Shown here piece by piece: positions 63,583 through 64,000 of a DNA stretch of 64,000 nucleotides. Origin of the DNA: Caulochytrium protostelioides (Eukaryota; Chytridiomycota; Caulochytriomycetes; Caulochytriales; Caulochytriaceae); the NCBI GenBank assembly GCA_003615045.1, contig ML014116.1, positions 1 through 64,000 on the forward strand, given 5' to 3'. Positions within the stretch are counted from its first letter, which is position 1; each line of letters starts with the position of its first letter. Under the pieces are notes generated by a model. That model did not search any database, was not told where the DNA came from, and saw only the letters and a program-made list of their open reading frames with translations. A program made the translations under genes and the position numbers.

Positions 63583-63604
63583 ACATGCACCTGCATACGC
63601 ACAT
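62981..63604. other. Intergenic region upstream of HEM3, AT-richer
   Basis: No gene is recognised. Composition shifts towards AT, and a long GA repeat lies at 63527-63580. Confidence 0.45.
63527..63580. repeat. (GA)27 dinucleotide repeat
   Basis: 54 bases of uninterrupted GA, between HEM3 and the orphan frame at the window end. Confidence 0.95.
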
Positions 63605-63994
63605 TCATGGGATGCTGAAGTGCGGATTATTCATCTTGGGAGAAGATAGAGACTGAGCCCCATGAAGTTCCCGAGCAGAGGAGTCAGCTCTGGTAGCTAC
63701 AGCGGAAGGCCCAGAATCACTCTCATGATGCTGCGAGGCAGAGGGGCCAGCTTCGGCAGACGCAGTGGAAGGCTTTGTAAGGTCTGTTTGGAAAACCCTA
63801 ACCCTTCGCTTCACTGGTTTGGCACCGGGAAGAGTACCCGAGTTCCACAGGCGCGTCAAAGCATCAAACACCTCGGAGTTTTGAAGGAATCCCTTAGTGA
63901 GGGGGGGAAGCGACGTCTTTGGAATGGCTAAGTCTGTTGCGGTTTTTTCGAGAACGGCATCAAACTTCCTGGCCTCCTCATCTAGTTTACTCAT
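63605..63994 (-). CDS. Orphan protein frame, possibly part of a mobile element
   Basis: 129 residues from an ATG at 63994, only six bases from the window edge, so the true 5' end may lie outside. The N-terminal half looks ordered and helical ('MSKLDEEARKFDAVLEKTAT', 'GFLQNSEVFDALTRLWNSG'), followed by a basic 'KPVKRRVRVF' stretch and a Ser/Ala/His-rich tail. Composition is less GC-biased than that of the housekeeping genes here. No family is recognised; a gag-like or other element-coded protein is one possibility. Confidence 0.4.
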   Translation of the reverse strand: MSKLDEEARKFDAVLEKTATDLAIPKTSLPPLTKGFLQNSEVFDALTRLWNSGTLPGAKPVKRRVRVFQTDLTKPSTASAEAGPSASQHHESDSGPSAVATRADSSARELHGAQSLSSPKMNNPHFSIP

Positions 63995-64000
63995 ATCGGG

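Noticed and set aside
1-64000. tRNA or rRNA genes
   Set aside because: I looked for B-box-like GGTTCGANNCC words with a matching A box and for rRNA-like blocks and saw none; a covariance search could still find a divergent one.

Overview
The window looks like a GC-rich fungal nuclear chromosome. Genes sit on both strands with no operon logic, most are long single-exon frames, and a few short introns with GT...AG ends are visible. Several families point to fungi: a Whi3-type RNA-binding protein, the histone chaperone Rtt106, a Taf14-like YEATS-ET protein, a tail-anchored FHA protein of the Far9/Far10/SLMAP type and a Pex24/Pex30-type peroxin. An early-diverging (zoosporic-type) fungus would fit the GC bias, the low-complexity expansions and the Fanzor relics, but no marker here fixes the lineage. 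Base composition is described by eye only.

Layout. 0-1 kb: decayed Fanzor copy 1. 1.7-3.6 kb: alanine aminotransferase (+). 3.9-4.4 kb: mitochondrial ribosomal protein mL43 (-), with a 28-unit AGC/CTG repeat upstream. 6.8-7.7 kb: SH3-like protein (+). 8.6-10.4 kb: DEAD-box helicase Has1 (-). 12.4-14.1 kb: YEATS-ET protein (+), convergent with Rtt106 (-, 14.4-17.0 kb). 20.4-23.6 kb: unrecognised Ser/Ala-rich protein (+). 23.9-24.65 kb: Fanzor copy 2, followed by an AT-richer coding-like fragment and a gene-poor stretch. 27.7-33.2 kb: Whi3-like protein (+). 34.3-36.15 kb: FHA protein (+), for which I reconstruct three exons ending in a membrane anchor. 36.3-38.4 kb: unrecognised basic protein (-). 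39.5-40.5 kb: proteasome beta-3 subunit in three exons (+). 40.9-41.4 kb: NAC beta (-). 42.5-43.8 kb: isovaleryl-CoA dehydrogenase (-). 44.0-44.3 kb: Fanzor copy 3. 44.5-46.3 kb: unrecognised protein (-). 49.2-52.4 kb: long coiled-coil protein (-). 54.7-56.4 kb: C1 domain fused to a Pex24/dysferlin-type peroxin (+). 56.6-57.8 kb: Ufd1 (-). 59.3-61.6 kb: DNA polymerase eta (+). 61.8-63.0 kb: porphobilinogen deaminase (-). 63.6-64.0 kb: an orphan frame next to a (GA)27 repeat.

Most genes are housekeeping functions: protein synthesis and turnover (mL43, Has1, NAC beta, Pup3, Ufd1), chromatin (YEATS-ET, Rtt106), lesion bypass (Pol eta) and mitochondrial or amino-acid and haem metabolism. The most interesting signal is a dispersed family of three related decayed elements, all on the + strand. 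Their translated remnants carry the Fanzor (eukaryotic TnpB-like, RNA-guided nuclease) signatures DEFRTT and NRDLNAALNI. A structured GC-rich 3' end is conserved in all three copies and is a candidate for the guide-RNA scaffold or element terminus.
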